The notes beneath the pieces are model-generated. The model was given only the letters and a program-made list of their open reading frames with translations, was not told the origin of the DNA and made no database searches. DNA of 33,122 nucleotides from an uncultured Clostridia bacterium (GTDB lineage: Bacteria > Bacillota > Clostridia > Oscillospirales > Oscillospiraceae): the NCBI GenBank assembly GCA_945836055.1, contig CAMAKJ010000004.1, positions 1 to 33,122 of the forward strand, read 5' to 3'. The translations under genes and the position numbers were made by a program. Shown here in pieces: positions 31,096-33,122 of this stretch. The first letter of the stretch is position 1. Each line of letters starts with the position of its first letter.

Positions 31096-31124
31096 ATTGT
31101 ATCACGATTTCTCCGGTTCTTCAA
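31096..31124 (-). promoter_or_regulatory. Sigma-A promoter of the DegV gene
   Basis: Minus strand TTGAAG, 17-bp spacer, TACAAT, extended -10 TG. Confidence 0.7.
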
Positions 31125-31155
31125 GCGCCGATCCGCAAAAAGCCCCGAACCTTTC

Positions 31156-32970
31156 TCAGGAATTGAGAATACTCATAAATTCGTCGCCGGTGATGGTCTC
31201 CTTTTCGTACAGGAACCTGGCAAGCTTTTCCAGCTTTTCACTGTTTTCCGTCAGAATTGCCTTGGCCTTTTCGTGTTGCCGCTTGACCAGAGCCACCACC
31301 TGCCGGTCGATGTCCGCCTGGGTTTCGGCGGAGCAGGCCAGGGACGCGTCACCGCCCAGGTACTGGTTGGTGACGGTTTCCAGAGCCACCATGTCAAAGT
31401 CCTCGCTCATGCCGTAGCGGGTAATCATGGCCCGGGCCAGCTTGGTGGCCTGCTCGATGTCGTTGGACGCGCCGGTGGAAATGGTGCCGAACCTCACTTC
31501 CTCCGCCGCCCGTCCGCCGGTATAGGTGGCAATCTGATCCAGGATTTCCTCCTTGGTCATCAGATAATGGTTGCCCTGCTCCACCTGCATGGTGTAGCCC
31601 AGCGCCCCGGAGGTGCGGGGAATGATGGTGATTTTCTGCACTGGAGCGGAGTGGCTCTGCATGGCGGCCACCAGAGCGTGGCCGATTTCATGGAAGGCAA
31701 CCGTCCACTTTTCCTTGTCGGTGAGGATGGCGTTCTTCTTCTGGTAGCCCGCGATGACCACCTCGATGGATTCCTCCATGTCCGCCTGGGTGGCGAACTT
31801 CCGGCCGTCCCGGACGGCCCGGAGGGCGGCCTCGTTGACGATGTTGGCAAGCTCCGCACCGCTTGCGCCGGAGGCCATTCTTGCAACCTGCTTGAAATCC
31901 ACGTCGTCGGCAATTTTGATTTTCTTTGCGTGCACCCGCAGAATGGCTTCCCGTCCCTGGAGGTCGGGCAGCTCCACGGGCACCCGGCGGTCAAACCGGC
32001 CCGGGCGGGTCAGGGCGGGATCCAGGGATTCGGGGCGGTTGGTAGCGGCGAGAATGATGACGCCGGAATTGCCCTCAAAGCCGTCCATCTCGGTGAGCAG
32101 CTGGTTTAAGGTCTGCTCCCGCTCGTCGTTGCCGCCCATGGCACCAGTGTTCCGCTTCTGGCCGATGGCGTCGATTTCGTCGATGAACACGATGCAGGGT
32201 GCCTTCTCCTTGGCCTGCTTAAACAGGTCCCGCACCTTGCTCGCGCCCATGCCCACAAACATCTCCACAAATTCCGAGCCGGATATGGAGAAGAAGGGTA
32301 CGTTGGCTTCGCCGGCCACAGCCTTGGCCAGCATGGTTTTGCCGGTGCCCGGAGGGCCCACCAGCAGCACGCCCTTGGGCATGGAGGCGCCGATTTCCCG
32401 ATACTTGTCGGGGTTGTGGAGGTAATCCACGATTTCGTGCAGGCTCTCCTCCGCCTCGTCCACGCCTTCCACGTCGGTAAATTTGATGCCGTCGGAGGAC
32501 TGAACGTAGACCCGGGCGTTGGATTTGCCGCCGTTGAACATCATGGAATTGGGGCCGCCAGCTCTGTCCATGAGCTTTTTGGACATAAACTGCCCCAGCG
32601 CGACAAAAAGCACGATGGGCAGAATCCAGTACAGAAGGATGGTGACCAGCGGCGAGGTTTCCTCGATAATCTCCCCGCCGAATTTCGCGCCGGAGTCGTA
32701 AAGCCGGGTTACCAGCTCCGGATCATACATGAGGCCGGTTTTGTATACCTTGGTTCCGTCCTTGTTGGTGAAGAGGATCTGGTTGTCCTGTACCTCCACC
32801 TGGCCGATTTCCTTACTTTCCGTCATGGTGATAAAGGTGCTATAGTCCACCTTCACAATCTGCCGCCTGGCAATCCAGGGCATCAGCAGGAAGTTGAACA
32901 GCATCAGCGCGATCATGACCAGGGTGTAGTAGTAAATCAGCGGCTTCTTTGGTTTCTTTACTTCATTCAT
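31156..32970 (-). CDS. ftsH: ATP-dependent zinc metalloprotease FtsH
   Basis: 604-residue membrane-anchored AAA+ protease for quality control. Two N-terminal spans (about 12-33 and 108-128) flank a short extracytoplasmic domain. The AAA domain has Walker A GPPGTGKT (205-212), Walker [13 protein letters not shown] (259-270), and the second region of homology [19 protein letters not shown] (311-329). The zinc site is HEIGH (427-431), with a later Asp in [23 protein letters not shown] lies 11 nt before the ATG. Length is at the short end, with a reduced C-terminal tail. Confidence 0.97.
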   Translation of the reverse strand: MNEVKKPKKPLIYYYTLVMIALMLFNFLLMPWIARRQIVKVDYSTFITMTESKEIGQVEVQDNQILFTNKDGTKVYKTGLMYDPELVTRLYDSGAKFGGEIIEETSPLVTILLYWILPIVLFVALGQFMSKKLMDRAGGPNSMMFNGGKSNARVYVQSSDGIKFTDVEGVDEAEESLHEIVDYLHNPDKYREIGASMPKGVLLVGPPGTGKTMLAKAVAGEANVPFFSISGSEFVEMFVGMGASKVRDLFKQAKEKAPCIVFIDEIDAIGQKRNTGAMGGNDEREQTLNQLLTEMDGFEGNSGVIILAATNRPESLDPALTRPGRFDRRVPVELPDLQGREAILRVHAKKIKIADDVDFKQVARMASGASGAELANIVNEAALRAVRDGRKFATQADMEESIEVVIAGYQKKNAILTDKEKWTVAFHEIGHALVAAMQSHSAPVQKITIIPRTSGALGYTMQVEQGNHYLMTKEEILDQIATYTGGRAAEEVRFGTISTGASNDIEQATKLARAMITRYGMSEDFDMVALETVTNQYLGGDASLACSAETQADIDRQVVALVKRQHEKAKAILTENSEKLEKLARFLYEKETITGDEFMSILNS

Positions 32971-33024
32971 ATCCGTATTTCCTCCTTATCTGCCGGCCCG
33001 TGGGCGTGAGCCGGTCTCTATTTC

Positions 33025-33053
33025 GTTATGTGCATAGCGGCTTAACTCAGCAA
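33025..33053 (-). promoter_or_regulatory. ftsH: Candidate ftsH promoter built partly from a repeat end
   Basis: Minus strand TTGCTG (33053-33048) lies inside the repeat end; 17 bp later is CATAAC. The transcript would start about 47 nt before ftsH. Confidence 0.5.
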
Positions 33054-33122
33054 AGCGGCAAATTGAGATTTGTGCACCTAACGTGATCGGCCTACGGCCG
33101 ACGCAATGCTGCGCATTGCAAG
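33030..33122. repeat. Second copy of the 26305-26626 element, cut by the window edge
   Basis: Begins with the same terminal repeat (GCGGCTTAACTCAGCAAAGC, then GGCAAATTG). From 33068 it is identical to the reverse complement of 26529-26583 for 55 bases, up to the last base of the window. The rest lies outside. Confidence 0.9.

Overview
The window is a chromosomal segment of an endospore-forming, GC-rich Firmicute, most like a gut Oscillospiraceae/Clostridia lineage. I infer this from SpoIVA, HprK, the YceD-rpmF pair, fused ECF ATPases, Clostridia-type intergenic repeats and sigma-A promoters with 17-bp spacers. It opens inside glmM and closes inside a dispersed repeat upstream of ftsH.

Bases 1-12,000 form a corrinoid (vitamin B12) acquisition island. 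A nine-gene, tightly overlapping minus-strand operon (8163 to 890) encodes an ECF transporter (EcfT, double-ATPase EcfA, S component), a TIM-barrel protein of unknown role, CobT, CobU, CobS, a short second CobU-like protein and a CobC-type phosphatase. Together these would import corrinoid and attach its lower nucleotide loop. No corrin-ring genes are present, so this looks like salvage. Back to back with it, on the plus strand, lies a small lipoprotein with a transcobalamin-C-terminal-like (DUF4430) domain. Each transcript starts with its own promoter and its own cobalamin riboswitch, arranged divergently between 8163 and 8732. A BtuFCD-type ABC importer follows, but it has a short leader and no visible riboswitch.

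Bases 12,000-19,700 hold two large YfhO-family membrane proteins on opposite strands flanking an RlmI-like rRNA methyltransferase, then a small bacterial PH-domain protein. Bases 19,700-25,400 carry spoIVA (with a candidate sigma-E promoter), yceD-rpmF, and the coupled der-plsY-gpsA operon. Bases 25,500-33,122 carry an S51-family peptidase, hprK-rluA, rpmB, a ZIP metal transporter, a DegV-family lipid-binding protein and ftsH.

Intergenic regions contain several MITE-like inverted-repeat elements. One family (26305-26626, the right edge of the window, and a partial copy near 12045) has ends that place a -35-like hexamer facing outward, possibly supplying promoters to neighbours such as ftsH. 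The most notable system is the divergent riboswitch hub with the DUF4430 lipoprotein, the paired CobU-like proteins and the uncharacterised TIM-barrel protein.
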